Assembly (NCBI RefSeq): GCF_900890705.1
Contig: NZ_CAAHFH010000002.1
Coordinates: forward strand, 62,001 to 126,000
Length of the DNA: 64,000 bases
DNA from: Pontiella sulfatireligans
GTDB taxonomy: Bacteria > Verrucomicrobiota > Kiritimatiellia > Kiritimatiellales > Pontiellaceae
Reading direction: 5' to 3'
This document shows positions 27,648 to 37,077 of the stretch, one piece after another (position 1 is the stretch's first letter; every line of letters begins with the position of its first letter). The translations under genes were made by a program, and so were the position numbers. Below the pieces are notes generated by a model. The model was not told the DNA's origin and did not search any database. It was given only the letters and a program-made list of their open reading frames with translations.

Positions 27648-29026
27648 TTCTTTGCTGCCTTCTTTTTTTCGAATAGAGGAAATACAGAAGAGTCGAAGCG
27701 CATGGCGTCCATTTTCTTTTCCAGTCGCTCGACGGTTTCAGGGTTACTATCGGCAAGATTGTCTTGTTCGGAGGGATCTTTCTTCAGATTAAACAGCATT
27801 GCCCGGGCATCCTCCGGTTTTTGAAGGTTCGTCTTCACGAGCTTCCAGTCGCCCATACGGATGGCCTGCATGCCGTTTCTCGATGAAAACTCCCAATAGA
27901 GCGCATCGTGTTCCCGCTGGCCTGCTTGTCCCAACAGGGACGGCTTCATTGAAATGCCATCGATATCCTCGGGGACAGGAGCCTCTGCAAGTTCACAAAG
28001 CGTCGGCATAATATCCCACATGGCGCTAACATGCTTATTCGTTGAGCCTGAGGTGATACGCCCCGGCAAACGCGCAATGAAAGGCACATGGATGCCGCCA
28101 TCGGTCAGGTCGCGCTTGTAGCCTGTGTAGATCCCATTACTATCGAAAAAGTCCGGGTCTGCCCCGCCTTCGAGGTGAGCGCCGTTATCGCTCGTAAACA
28201 TGACCAGTGTATTCTCATCCAAACCCAGTTCTTTAAGCCGCTCCATCAGCCGGCCGATATCCCGATCCATGCGCGAAATCATCCCGGCAAACGCCTTGCG
28301 CGGCTGCTCCTGATGTTTATACGAACCTTTTTCACCCCGATAAGGTTTCCCCGGTTCGAGGTGAGCATACGGTTCCATGGAATCTTCCGGCACATCGAGA
28401 TCGGCATGGGGAATCGTCAGGGCCAGATAGAGGAAAAACGGCTCATCTTTTTTCTGTTCCACATACTGATACGCCTCGGCCATAAATTCATCATGCACAT
28501 ATTTTTCGCCATTGAGCATGACCTGCTCATCGTTGCGCCAGACAAACTCCGGATAATAACTGTGCGCATTCTTTTGGCACTTGAACCCATAAAAATAATC
28601 AAAGCCCTGTAATACAGGATCTCCGGAATTTCCGGTATACCCGAGCCCCCACTTTCCGATGCAAGCCGTCGCATAGCCTGCCGACTTGAGCTGAGAGGCC
28701 ACCGTTGCTGTTCCTTCCGGCAACGGGAACTGACCGGCCGGTTTAACCGGACCATTATCGCGAACAACCGAATGCCCGGTATGCAGGCCGGTCAGCAGCG
28801 AACAGCGCGACGGGCCGCACACCGTGCTCCCGGAATAGTGCTGTGTAAACAACATGCCTTCCGCCGCCAGACGGTCAATGTTCGGCGTCTGGATGATTTT
28901 TTGCCCGTAACATCCCAGGTCTCCGATACCGAGATCGTCCGCAAGAATATAAATTATGTTGGGTTTGCCGTTTGATGCGGCAACCACTCCAATCAGCCCC
29001 AGAATAATCAAAAATCTTTTTTTCAC
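27644..29026 (-). CDS. Secreted S1-family sulfatase with C-G-P-S-R motif, GTG start
   Basis: A 460-residue sulfatase. The GTG start is chosen because it overlaps the preceding stop as GTGA, has GGAG six bases upstream and gives a clean signal peptide (VKKRFLIILGLIGVVAAS). Motif C70-G-P-S-R74 follows HYSGSTV; IGKWGLG and TSDNGAHLEGG complete the site. It is a close paralogue of the sulfatase at 9915-11378, so the two operons share at least one sulfatase subfamily and may treat the same kind of residue at different stages. Confidence 0.96.
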   Translation of the reverse strand: MKKRFLIILGLIGVVAASNGKPNIIYILADDLGIGDLGCYGQKIIQTPNIDRLAAEGMLFTQHYSGSTVCGPSRCSLLTGLHTGHSVVRDNGPVKPAGQFPLPEGTATVASQLKSAGYATACIGKWGLGYTGNSGDPVLQGFDYFYGFKCQKNAHSYYPEFVWRNDEQVMLNGEKYVHDEFMAEAYQYVEQKKDEPFFLYLALTIPHADLDVPEDSMEPYAHLEPGKPYRGEKGSYKHQEQPRKAFAGMISRMDRDIGRLMERLKELGLDENTLVMFTSDNGAHLEGGADPDFFDSNGIYTGYKRDLTDGGIHVPFIARLPGRITSGSTNKHVSAMWDIMPTLCELAEAPVPEDIDGISMKPSLLGQAGQREHDALYWEFSSRNGMQAIRMGDWKLVKTNLQKPEDARAMLFNLKKDPSEQDNLADSNPETVERLEKKMDAMRFDSSVFPLFEKKKAAKK

Positions 29027-29829
29027 TTGGCACTCCGCTTCTGGGCGAACAGCCACTTCATGAACACCGGTTCAGGGTCGCAGCGGTCGCTGCTCATCTG
29101 GGTGGTTCCATTATCGCTGCCGGTCACCATCTTGAGCGCGATCGGCCCACCATGCTTGTCGCCATGCCAGGTGGTGAATTTCATATTTCCGCCGATGGCT
29201 TTCATCTCGGCAAATATTTTTCGATCGAATTCGATGGGACATTTCGGGTCCTTGTCCCCGTGGAAGATCCAGAACGGCATATCCTTAATCTTTTCGACAT
29301 CCACAAAGCGCGGCGTCGTCGCCAAACCGCTGCCGGCCGACGGGGCCGCCGCGGCAAAATATGCGGGATCGAGCTGAGTCAGCTTATACGTGCCATGCCC
29401 GCCCATCGAGTGCCCCAGAATGTAGATCCGATCCATATCAACCGACGGCAGGCCGGCAATGATGGCTTTGATCTTAGCGAACTCCGGCGCATCCCAGTGT
29501 GCTGATGATTGAGGGGCCAGCACATAGCAGGGGTAGTCTTTGCGCGTCTGCTCTTCCGCCAGAAACTGATTCCATTTGCGAAGCTGCTTTACATTATCCG
29601 ATCCTCTGCCCCCGCCCCCATGCAGCGAAACGATGACCGGATAGTGCTGGGACGCGTCGAAATTTAGCGGCTTCAGCAATCGGTACGACAGCTCTTTGAA
29701 CGTATGCGCCTCATGCAATTCGATGGCCCAGGATTCGATCTCCGTTTTTTCGGCGAACGCACCCTGTCCCCCTCCAAAAAAAATCGGCAACAGCCCCGCT
29801 GCCACAAACAGTTTAAATCGTGTTTTCAT
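29023..29829 (-). CDS. Secreted alpha/beta-hydrolase (esterase, CE1/dienelactone hydrolase-like)
   Basis: A 268-residue protein with a signal peptide (ending GAFA). Oxyanion block VSLHGGGGRGSDN, nucleophile GHSMGG (Ser141), acid HGDKDPKCP (Asp194) and GDKHGG (His226) give a full catalytic triad in the usual order. Related proteins are annotated as prolyl-oligopeptidase-like or phospholipase/carboxylesterase and often work as feruloyl or acetyl esterases on polysaccharides. In this operon an acyl-removing role beside sulfatases is likely. ATGA overlaps join it to both neighbours (GTGA on the downstream side). Confidence 0.9.
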   Translation of the reverse strand: MKTRFKLFVAAGLLPIFFGGGQGAFAEKTEIESWAIELHEAHTFKELSYRLLKPLNFDASQHYPVIVSLHGGGGRGSDNVKQLRKWNQFLAEEQTRKDYPCYVLAPQSSAHWDAPEFAKIKAIIAGLPSVDMDRIYILGHSMGGHGTYKLTQLDPAYFAAAAPSAGSGLATTPRFVDVEKIKDMPFWIFHGDKDPKCPIEFDRKIFAEMKAIGGNMKFTTWHGDKHGGPIALKMVTGSDNGTTQMSSDRCDPEPVFMKWLFAQKRSAK

Positions 29830-31469
29830 TTTATCCTCTCAATCTCAATCATATGGAACGTGGTGTCGTCGCCTTTTTCATGGCGCAGCTTCAGATTTGC
29901 TTTGCTCAGCTCGGGTCCGGAAACCGTAACCAGTACTTCTTTCCACAAGCCACTGTCTGTGTTCTGGACGTTTAACGCATTTTTTTGACCTGCGAGCAGT
30001 GACCATTCCCCGCACCCCTTGTCCAGATAGGTTACCTTCACGTTGGCGGACGCTGCATTAAAGGCGTTATCGAGCATGAACCGCATTTGTGTCTTTCCGG
30101 CTTTGTGGTCGAAGGCGCGGGCAAAGCGGCCATAGATAGAATCATCAATGTTCCAGCGGCCGACGTCGCCGGAGCCCGGCTCAACCTGCGTCAGGAAGCG
30201 GCAATAGTTGCCCGGCCAAATGCCCCAGCCTACGTCGTTCGATCCGCTGCGCTTGCGGTTGAGCATGCCGCCGCCGGTCGCCTTTTCCGGATCGTCCATG
30301 CGGGCACCCTGTTTGGAATAGGCTTCGGCAATTTTCAGATAGCGTTCCTGATCACTTTTTTTGCCGGGCTTGCCCCCAAACTGCTCAGCCGGAAAACGCG
30401 CAAAATCCGACGCATCCAATCCGTCGCGCAACGCACAGAAAGCGGCGGGTGCGGTGGCCGGGTCGGTGTGGCCTGCATATTTATTGAATATTTTGCATGC
30501 CGGCCAATTGGCCGGATCTTTCAATGCCTCGCGCGGAACATTCCAGATATCGAGACGGCAGTGCGAAGCGAACAACCCCGACCAGTAGAGCGCCCGCGGA
30601 ATATTGCCTTTCGACCAGCCCATCACAAAGAGCTCGCCATCCATCTCCCCGCGTGTCAGCACTGACTTTCCGCGCTCCTTCACAGCGCCTTCCAAGGTTT
30701 GGAAGTTTGCGAGCCGCTCGACGTTGTCGCTCACATGATAGCCGTGACTGAACATCCCGTGCTTGAGGGCGATCACGTCCATGTTTTCCAGCAGCCATTC
30801 CGTTTCAAGACCGCCGTTGGCGTCCGAATTAACCAGAACGGGAATGCCCGGAACGGCATTCCGGTAGCGCTTCCAGGTCTCGAGCCGGAAGTCGTTCCAA
30901 ACGTCCTTGGAGATATCATATTTCGCTTCGAGCGCATTGCCCTTGTAGGGCTGGCCGTCGCCGGTGGAACCTTCGGCACACTGCACAAACACAATGCGCT
31001 CGCGCAACTCCGGGGAAAGATCATTCACATACTCCCCGAAGGCATCGATCAGCCCCATGAAGCGGTTCTTGTATTCCGGATGAAGGTAGTATGGATATGT
31101 TTTCTGCCCGTCGGTCTTTTGACCCAGCGCATTGACTTTGCGATCGGTAATGACCAGCGGTACGCCTTGTTCATAGATCCAATCCGGGCAGGCCGGCCCC
31201 ACCCAGATCATGAGGGTTATATACAGATCGTCTGCCTTCGCCACCATGAGCGGCTCACCGAGCTGTTTATCGAACTTATATTTCCCCGGCTTCGGCTCCA
31301 GCTCATTCCATTTAAGAATCAGGGGCACGCTGCGCAGCTCGGGGCAGTCCGCCCGCGAAATCTGCCCCGGTTTCCACCCGGCCCAGCTGGAAATGCCGAG
31401 ACCTTCCCTTGCGTGCGCCGCGACCATGGAGACCGACAGACCTAGCAAAATGAGGAACGAATGTTTCAT
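29826..31469 (-). CDS. Putative TIM-barrel glycoside hydrolase of an unrecognised family (short form)
   Basis: A 547-residue secreted protein (signal ending AHA). The N-terminal half reads like a clan GH-A barrel: RSVPLILKWNELEPKPGKYKF resembles GH42-type strand/helix starts, with candidate acids Glu166 (QCAEGSTGD) and Glu275 (LTRGEMDG). The C-terminal about 170 residues look like a beta-sandwich. It is homologous over its full length to the first about 600 residues of the large protein at 33145-36978 (shared GLDxSD, GARMDDP/GAQMDDP, GNYCRFLTQVEP/GNYERFITQIDP). Glu275 is kept in the paralogue, Glu166 is not. I cannot name the family. Confidence 0.7.
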   Translation of the reverse strand: MKHSFLILLGLSVSMVAAHAREGLGISSWAGWKPGQISRADCPELRSVPLILKWNELEPKPGKYKFDKQLGEPLMVAKADDLYITLMIWVGPACPDWIYEQGVPLVITDRKVNALGQKTDGQKTYPYYLHPEYKNRFMGLIDAFGEYVNDLSPELRERIVFVQCAEGSTGDGQPYKGNALEAKYDISKDVWNDFRLETWKRYRNAVPGIPVLVNSDANGGLETEWLLENMDVIALKHGMFSHGYHVSDNVERLANFQTLEGAVKERGKSVLTRGEMDGELFVMGWSKGNIPRALYWSGLFASHCRLDIWNVPREALKDPANWPACKIFNKYAGHTDPATAPAAFCALRDGLDASDFARFPAEQFGGKPGKKSDQERYLKIAEAYSKQGARMDDPEKATGGGMLNRKRSGSNDVGWGIWPGNYCRFLTQVEPGSGDVGRWNIDDSIYGRFARAFDHKAGKTQMRFMLDNAFNAASANVKVTYLDKGCGEWSLLAGQKNALNVQNTDSGLWKEVLVTVSGPELSKANLKLRHEKGDDTTFHMIEIERIK

Positions 31470-32971
31470 GATGCCTTTTGCTTCTTTCTTTCAGCCCGCT
31501 TCTCTTCCTTCGATTTTTTCGGACCCTTTTTCAGATCGTTATCCGGATTCTTCGGACTGTCGGGCTCATGATGCGTAGGCAGATATTTTTTAAGACGTTC
31601 GATGACTTCCTTATACTCCGGATTAGAGGCCAGATTGGTGTGTTCCATCGGATCCGTGGAGTGATCGTAGAGTTCTTCCGCTCCGTCCGCTTTTCCGCCA
31701 TACCAGGTGTAGCGATAGCGTCCGTCGGTGAGCGAATGGTTTTTATATTGATAGGTGGTCAGGGTCGGCTCGTTCCACCCCATGGACGGATTCGCCAACA
31801 GTTTTGCAAAGCTGCGGCCATCGTTCTCCTTGTTCGGCGACAGCCCGCAGAGTTCGATGAGCGTCGGATACATGTCGATCAGGTTCACAACGCCCTCACA
31901 TTTGACGTTCGCAGGCGTCAGTCCCGGAACGTTGACAATGAAGGGAACGCGGCAGGATTCCTCCCAGAGTTCCGTTTTGCCGTAATGGCTTTTTTCGCTG
32001 AGGTGCCAGCCGTGGTCGCCCCAGATCATCACGATGGTGTTGTCGGCATACTTGCTTTTTGCGAGGGCATCGAAGAGTACGCCGAGGCAATGATCCGCAT
32101 AGCTGACGCAGGCGAGATAGGCGCGCTGGGCGTTTTTATGCATGCCCGTTTTCTCGGCCAGCAGGAAGCGGCCGCCCGGCTTGAAGATCGGACTGCCGTC
32201 CGCCCGCACGATATCGTCCAGATCGTCATACTTCAGCGGCACCTGCTCGATTTTATCGAGCGGATAGAGATCGAAAAACTCTTGGGGCACATACCACGCC
32301 AGATGCGGCTTGGAAACCCCCACCGCCAAAAAGAAGGGCTTTCCGTCAAAATCGCGCTCCAGCTGATCCGCGGCCCACTTGCACGTGACATAGTCCTTGG
32401 TTTTCTCCGTCGGCCCCTCGACCGCCCCCCACGCGAATGGAGAGCCGCCCGCCTTGATTCCTTCAACCTCGGGTTTCTCTTCCCACAGGGTTTTACCATT
32501 CGAGCCGCCCGCATGAATGTGTTCATGGAACGCCCACTGCCCTTCATCCAGGCCATCTTTATCGCCGTGCTTATGGAAAATCTTGCCGGAGGAAAGCGTA
32601 TGATAGCCACGGTTTCCGAAATATTCCGGCAGCGTTTCCAGATCCTTCGCCTTCGGTGCATGTCTCAAGTTCTGGCCGTTGCCATAAACACCGGTATGCG
32701 TGGCGTGTTTACCGGTCAACAGGGCCGAGCGTGTTGGGCCGCAAACGGTCGCCGGGCAATAGGCTTTGTTCATTACCATGCCGTGCTCCCTGGCATAGCG
32801 GTCGAGATTAGGGGTGATGGCCTGGGGGTTGCCGCCCAGGCAACCCACCCAGTCGTTCAGGTCGTCGATGGCGATAAACAGAATATTATAACCCTTGCTC
32901 TTCAATTGCTGCGCCAGCGCCACCCCCGCGCTGGACACCATCATGGTGGATAAAAAACTGCGCCGATTCAT
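31466..32971 (-). CDS. S1-family sulfatase, iduronate-2-sulfatase-like, C-G-P-T-R motif, Tat-like leader
   Basis: A 501-residue sulfatase and first gene of the ten-gene operon. MNRRSFLSTMMVSSAG is a twin-arginine-type leader. The metal block FIAIDDLNDWVGCLGG and the SGKIFHKHG and WGDHGWHLSEKSHYGK blocks are those of the iduronate-2-sulfatase-like S1 branch, which acts on 2-sulfated sugars. The modification motif is C77-G-P-T-R81, with threonine in place of serine at position 4, common in this branch. The ATG is preferred over an in-frame GTG four codons upstream. The promoter element lies 59 nt upstream. Confidence 0.96.
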   Translation of the reverse strand: MNRRSFLSTMMVSSAGVALAQQLKSKGYNILFIAIDDLNDWVGCLGGNPQAITPNLDRYAREHGMVMNKAYCPATVCGPTRSALLTGKHATHTGVYGNGQNLRHAPKAKDLETLPEYFGNRGYHTLSSGKIFHKHGDKDGLDEGQWAFHEHIHAGGSNGKTLWEEKPEVEGIKAGGSPFAWGAVEGPTEKTKDYVTCKWAADQLERDFDGKPFFLAVGVSKPHLAWYVPQEFFDLYPLDKIEQVPLKYDDLDDIVRADGSPIFKPGGRFLLAEKTGMHKNAQRAYLACVSYADHCLGVLFDALAKSKYADNTIVMIWGDHGWHLSEKSHYGKTELWEESCRVPFIVNVPGLTPANVKCEGVVNLIDMYPTLIELCGLSPNKENDGRSFAKLLANPSMGWNEPTLTTYQYKNHSLTDGRYRYTWYGGKADGAEELYDHSTDPMEHTNLASNPEYKEVIERLKKYLPTHHEPDSPKNPDNDLKKGPKKSKEEKRAERKKQKAS

Positions 32972-33029
32972 ACAAAACCTCACTCGTTAAAAGAAAACTG
33001 CGGAAAAAAGTCTGTCTCCGGATAAGAAG

Positions 33030-33056
33030 TACGGTTCTGGCGGGCATATCTAAACG
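33030..33056 (-). promoter_or_regulatory. Island promoter element 3 (CGTTTAG - 13 nt - AACCGTA)
   Basis: On the minus strand CGTTTAG at 33056-33050 and AACCGTA at 33036-33030, upstream of the ten-gene operon that ends at 16891. The first T of the -35-like block is C here; core GTTTAG and CCGTA are intact. Confidence 0.7.
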
Positions 33057-33144
33057 CCTCAGTTTTTAATAAGTGCAAGAGATATGAGCCCAACGTTCAA
33101 ACTATCCCCAACCGGGCGTAATCAGTAGGGGTCGAATGCCTGAT

Positions 33145-36100
33145 TTATAGCGATTCAATGATCAGCCGAATAAATTGCTCATCCTTGGTCTCCGTCGAGA
33201 TGCGGTTCGTTACAGCATCAAAACCGTTGGTGAACGAGCCGCTGCCAACGACGGTGTAGCCGTTGGTTGTCCAGAGATTGGAAGCGAGGTTGTCGGAAAG
33301 CTCAAGATAGTAGAGCAGGCCGCTGTCGGGGTCGGTTTGCCGGACATGGATATATTCAAACCAGTTGCTCCCTCCCCCGCTCATTTTTCCAAGGGTTGGA
33401 AGATAACCGAGGTCGGAAGGATTGGTTGGATTGCCGCCGAGTCCGAATTCATAGAGGTTGTTGAGCGCATCGCCGTCATCGTTCCCTGCCGGCCCCTGAA
33501 CGAGGCTGTACTGGTTCGACCAGACGGAATACGGGGCGGGCGCAGATCCGGAAACCACCAAATTATCGATGTGGAAATGGTCGGCTACGCCTCCGGCAAA
33601 CACCGTGAAGCGGACTTGTGAAACCGCCCCATAGGAGCCCAGATCGATGTCCTCAGCCCCCAGCATCAAAACGACACTGGTATTGGTCCAGACGATATGC
33701 CATGCACCATCGTAGACTTCTGCCTGCGCATATTCACTTGGGTTGTCCAGGCTCTTCAGCTTCCAATCAAACGTCAGCCTGCTGTCGACCTGCGGCGGAT
33801 CCAGCGTGCGCGTGATCTGGCCATTCTTGGTCAGATGCGCCGCAATACTGTTCAAGTCGTTGTCTGTTTCCACCACCGCACCTCCATTGGTGCTCCAGCC
33901 AACGGCCCAACCGGTTCCGCCGGTCCACGTTCCCGACTCAAAATCGTCGCTGGCCAGCCCGCCCCCTGCCGTCGGATCTACCATGATTTTCAGCGTCGCG
34001 GTGTCGGATGCCAGAGCATTGTCCTCCACTTTGATCATAAAGGTATTCGTGCCGACATCAGTCCTATCCGGAGTCCCGGAAAGCGCGCCATCCGCTGCCA
34101 CGACCAACCAGTCCGGTCCGGAAATTCTGGAATAAGAAAGCATATCCCCGACATCATCGTCTTTCGCGGCACCGGCGAGCGTGCCGCTATAGGCCGCATT
34201 GTCTTCGGCGTTTGGTGTGTTGATGGGGTCCGTGGTAAAATACGGCGCCGTGTTGCTGGAACTTCCGCTCGAGCCTACATCAATCAGCAGAATGGCGCTG
34301 TCGGAGCCGTCCACGTCATCGGCAACCTGTATAATCCAATTGTTCAGGCCTGAATCCCCAGGACCCGGTGTGCCGGAGAGTGTCCCGTTGGTAGCCATGT
34401 TCAGCCACGCCGCGCCGGAAACAATCGAGAAGATCATTGGATCGCTATTCGGATCACTGGCCTGATCGGCCACGGAGCCGGAGCAGGAATCCCCGATGGA
34501 TGCCGCGGAATTGGTTATCGGATCGCTGCTGAACATGGGTTGATTCGCCCCGACGTCTACGGCTCCGGTCACCTGCACATTATCGATCCAGAACCGGTCG
34601 GTCGTCTGATTTCCAGTTAACTCAAAACGGACTTGCGATATGCTGCCATAGGCACTCAGGTTAATATTCGTTGATGCCAGTTCCGGGCTGCTTCCGGAGT
34701 CGCCCCCCTTGATGTTTTCGCTCCAGACCAGGTGCCATGTGCCGTTGAAGACCCAGGCCTGACCCGCTTCACCGGTTACAATCCGGTCGACATCCCAATC
34801 AAACGAGAGGGTCGCGTTGGTAAGCGGGCTGTCGAGCGAACGGGTGATCGAGCCAGCAACGTTCAACTGAACAATGGATCCGGGTGTCGCTGTGGGAACA
34901 GCGGTCCAGTCGCCGTCCCAGCCGCTTCCCCCGTTCCAGTCCCCGGATTCAAAATCATCGGTTGCAGAAGCGGAGCCGGGTACAAAGGCAAAATTCGCGG
35001 TAACGCGGGTATCTTCAGTCGGGAACAGGAACGGGCGATTGTTTGTTCCGCTCAGGTCGCCGCTCCAGCCGGTGAATTCCCAGCCGAGGGCCGGGGAGGG
35101 CTTCAGTTCAAGCATCAGGCCTTCCGAAAGGGTCGTGCTGACCGGGTCGGAATAGACCATGCCGTCATTGCGGGCGCTGACGGTTCCCTGCCCCACGGTG
35201 CCGATGTTTACATAGGCGAGCTTAACCACTTCCAACATGTGGAAAATATCGTCGTCGGCATCCACATTCAGCAGCATCAGGTCGGCCCCGTTTGGACCAT
35301 TGTTTCCGCAGACCCAATCGGTCACGATCACCGAATTAGTCTTCCAGGTGTTGGAACCGGTCTTGGTAACCGTGAAGGCGGTCTTTCCGCTGTCGCCGAC
35401 GGCATCGTATTGCAGCTCAAACTGGCCGGTGCCGCGGTCGAGATAGATCACCGAGAGCTGCAGGCGTTGCCCCGGGTTGGGCAGCAATTCATCATGAAGG
35501 TCGAAATACATCGTGTTTTTCCCATTCGCGGAGTCAAAGCTGCGGGCAAAGCGGTCGTAGGGATGCGAAGCCGTCGTCAGCGGCCCGTTGATTCGGAAAC
35601 GGCCGATGCTGGTAGCGTCCGGATCAATCTGGGTGATGAAGCGTTCATAGTTGCCCGACACGATTTCCCATCCGGAATCGTTGAAACCGGTTTGATTGGG
35701 GCGCTGCCAAACCTGTCCGCGCGTGGCTGCATACGGATCGTCCATTTGCGCGCCATGCGCGGCATTGGAGGCGCAAATTGCAATGTAGCGGTTGGTGTTG
35801 CTCTGACTGGCATTGCCATAAATCCCTTCGGGAAATTTAACGATATCGGATGAATCGAGCCCTTCATGCAGAATGCAGAATCCGCCGCGGGCCGTCGGCG
35901 GATCGAGCTCCGCCGCCCAGGTGTTGAAGAATTCAAAAGCAAAGACAATGTTGCTGGTATACGCCGTTTCGAGGCAGTTCTTGGTCACATCCCAGACGCT
36001 CAGGCCGGGATGCAGCTGCTCGACAGCGCACCAGTACATGCTCAACCGGTAATTGAGCTGGAAAAAGGGCCAGTCCCAGGTTCCGTCCATCTCGTTCCGG

Positions 36101-36978
36101 GAAAACAGTCCCAAATCGGAATCCACGGCGTGCTCCTTGAACGTATCCGTTACATCCTGCGAACGCGACAAATGATGCCCGCGCACCAGACCGGCATATT
36201 TTGCGCCGAAACCCGCCGTCACATTATTGGTTACCCAATTCCACTCGTTCGGAAATTTGCTGACCTCAATATCCTGGAAAAGCAACGGAATCTTAGGCCC
36301 CGGCCCGTCCTGAAACGCCGCGCGGTACGCTTCGAAAATGTTCGTCCGGTAGGTCAGCCACTGCGAATCGGAAATTACATAGTCAGGATAGTCAGCGGCG
36401 ATGATCTGCGGCTCTTCATAGGGCGCTTCATCGCCGGTATGCGCCGTATCCACGCGCACAAAGCCAATGATATCCTGCAGGTGCGGCGGGATGTCGTTGC
36501 GGACATGGTCGGCCAGACTCTGCACCATCTCGCTCAAATAGATTTGAAGGTCCGCATCCAGATAATAGCCATAGATAAATTGCCCGTCGGTACAGGAAGG
36601 AACGGTTCCGTCCACGACGTTCGGGTCGTAACCCGAGGGCAATGGGCCCAGCGGGTCCAGCATCCAGGGCGGCATGCTGGTTCCCGTCGATCCTGCAATC
36701 GGCTGTATCTTGATGAAAAACTTTTGGTTCTGGTCGTAGGCCTCCTGCAGCACGACATCCAGCGCCGACCAGGTAAAGTTGCTCCGTGCCGGGTTAATAT
36801 CAACCCAGTTCGCCGAATATTCCCGCCCACGGGTGAACGGATATTCAGCAACCGTGAACGCCGCCGACCGATCCCAAACGCCATAGGATTCCCTTGCCAG
36901 CCCCAGTTCGCCCTCCGCTTTCAGCGTCACAAAAACGCAAATGATCAGATATACAGTTGAATTAAGAACAAATCGCAT
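33145..36978 (-). CDS. Large secreted multidomain protein: TIM-barrel-like unit, InlB-type repeat, two MAM/LamG-like and two cadherin-like modules, C-terminal module
   Basis: A 1277-residue secreted protein (signal ending LKAEG). Residues about 22-600 are homologous to the protein at 29826-31469, keeping RNEMDG but with Thr in place of that protein's Glu166. Then come a bacterial InlB_B2-type repeat (LGWEFTGWSGDLSGTNN), a sandwich starting ATDDFESGDWNGGSGWDG, two cadherin-like/He_PIG modules (GTLSGTPGPGDSG; GALSGTPDRTDVG), and a second sandwich starting SDDFESGTWTGGTGW. The end, NDDGDALNNLYEFGLGGNP to IRLIIESL, is a Ca-binding-like C-terminal module shared with the divergent gene. GAGG precedes the ATG at the right spacing. 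It is likely a surface-attached polysaccharide-active protein. Confidence 0.85.
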   Translation of the reverse strand: MRFVLNSTVYLIICVFVTLKAEGELGLARESYGVWDRSAAFTVAEYPFTRGREYSANWVDINPARSNFTWSALDVVLQEAYDQNQKFFIKIQPIAGSTGTSMPPWMLDPLGPLPSGYDPNVVDGTVPSCTDGQFIYGYYLDADLQIYLSEMVQSLADHVRNDIPPHLQDIIGFVRVDTAHTGDEAPYEEPQIIAADYPDYVISDSQWLTYRTNIFEAYRAAFQDGPGPKIPLLFQDIEVSKFPNEWNWVTNNVTAGFGAKYAGLVRGHHLSRSQDVTDTFKEHAVDSDLGLFSRNEMDGTWDWPFFQLNYRLSMYWCAVEQLHPGLSVWDVTKNCLETAYTSNIVFAFEFFNTWAAELDPPTARGGFCILHEGLDSSDIVKFPEGIYGNASQSNTNRYIAICASNAAHGAQMDDPYAATRGQVWQRPNQTGFNDSGWEIVSGNYERFITQIDPDATSIGRFRINGPLTTASHPYDRFARSFDSANGKNTMYFDLHDELLPNPGQRLQLSVIYLDRGTGQFELQYDAVGDSGKTAFTVTKTGSNTWKTNSVIVTDWVCGNNGPNGADLMLLNVDADDDIFHMLEVVKLAYVNIGTVGQGTVSARNDGMVYSDPVSTTLSEGLMLELKPSPALGWEFTGWSGDLSGTNNRPFLFPTEDTRVTANFAFVPGSASATDDFESGDWNGGSGWDGDWTAVPTATPGSIVQLNVAGSITRSLDSPLTNATLSFDWDVDRIVTGEAGQAWVFNGTWHLVWSENIKGGDSGSSPELASTNINLSAYGSISQVRFELTGNQTTDRFWIDNVQVTGAVDVGANQPMFSSDPITNSAASIGDSCSGSVADQASDPNSDPMIFSIVSGAAWLNMATNGTLSGTPGPGDSGLNNWIIQVADDVDGSDSAILLIDVGSSGSSSNTAPYFTTDPINTPNAEDNAAYSGTLAGAAKDDDVGDMLSYSRISGPDWLVVAADGALSGTPDRTDVGTNTFMIKVEDNALASDTATLKIMVDPTAGGGLASDDFESGTWTGGTGWAVGWSTNGGAVVETDNDLNSIAAHLTKNGQITRTLDPPQVDSRLTFDWKLKSLDNPSEYAQAEVYDGAWHIVWTNTSVVLMLGAEDIDLGSYGAVSQVRFTVFAGGVADHFHIDNLVVSGSAPAPYSVWSNQYSLVQGPAGNDDGDALNNLYEFGLGGNPTNPSDLGYLPTLGKMSGGGSNWFEYIHVRQTDPDSGLLYYLELSDNLASNLWTTNGYTVVGSGSFTNGFDAVTNRISTETKDEQFIRLIIESL

Positions 36979-37010
36979 ACATCGCCTCTTGTTTGTGTAT
37001 TTAGTAACCA

Positions 37011-37037
37011 TACGGCCCGTTTCGTTGAATCTAAACA
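37011..37037 (-). promoter_or_regulatory. Island promoter element 4 (TGTTTAG - 13 nt - GGCCGTA)
   Basis: On the minus strand TGTTTAG at 37037-37031 and GGCCGTA at 37017-37011, 33 nt upstream of the large multidomain gene. It is back to back with element 5, their -35-like blocks 40 bp apart. Confidence 0.75.
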
Positions 37038-37077
37038 CCCTGATTCTCCACCTCCACATATAAAAAAAATCAACTGC

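Noticed and set aside
31478-32953. Plus-strand open frame of 491 codons
   Set aside because: Antisense shadow of the iduronate-2-sulfatase-like gene.
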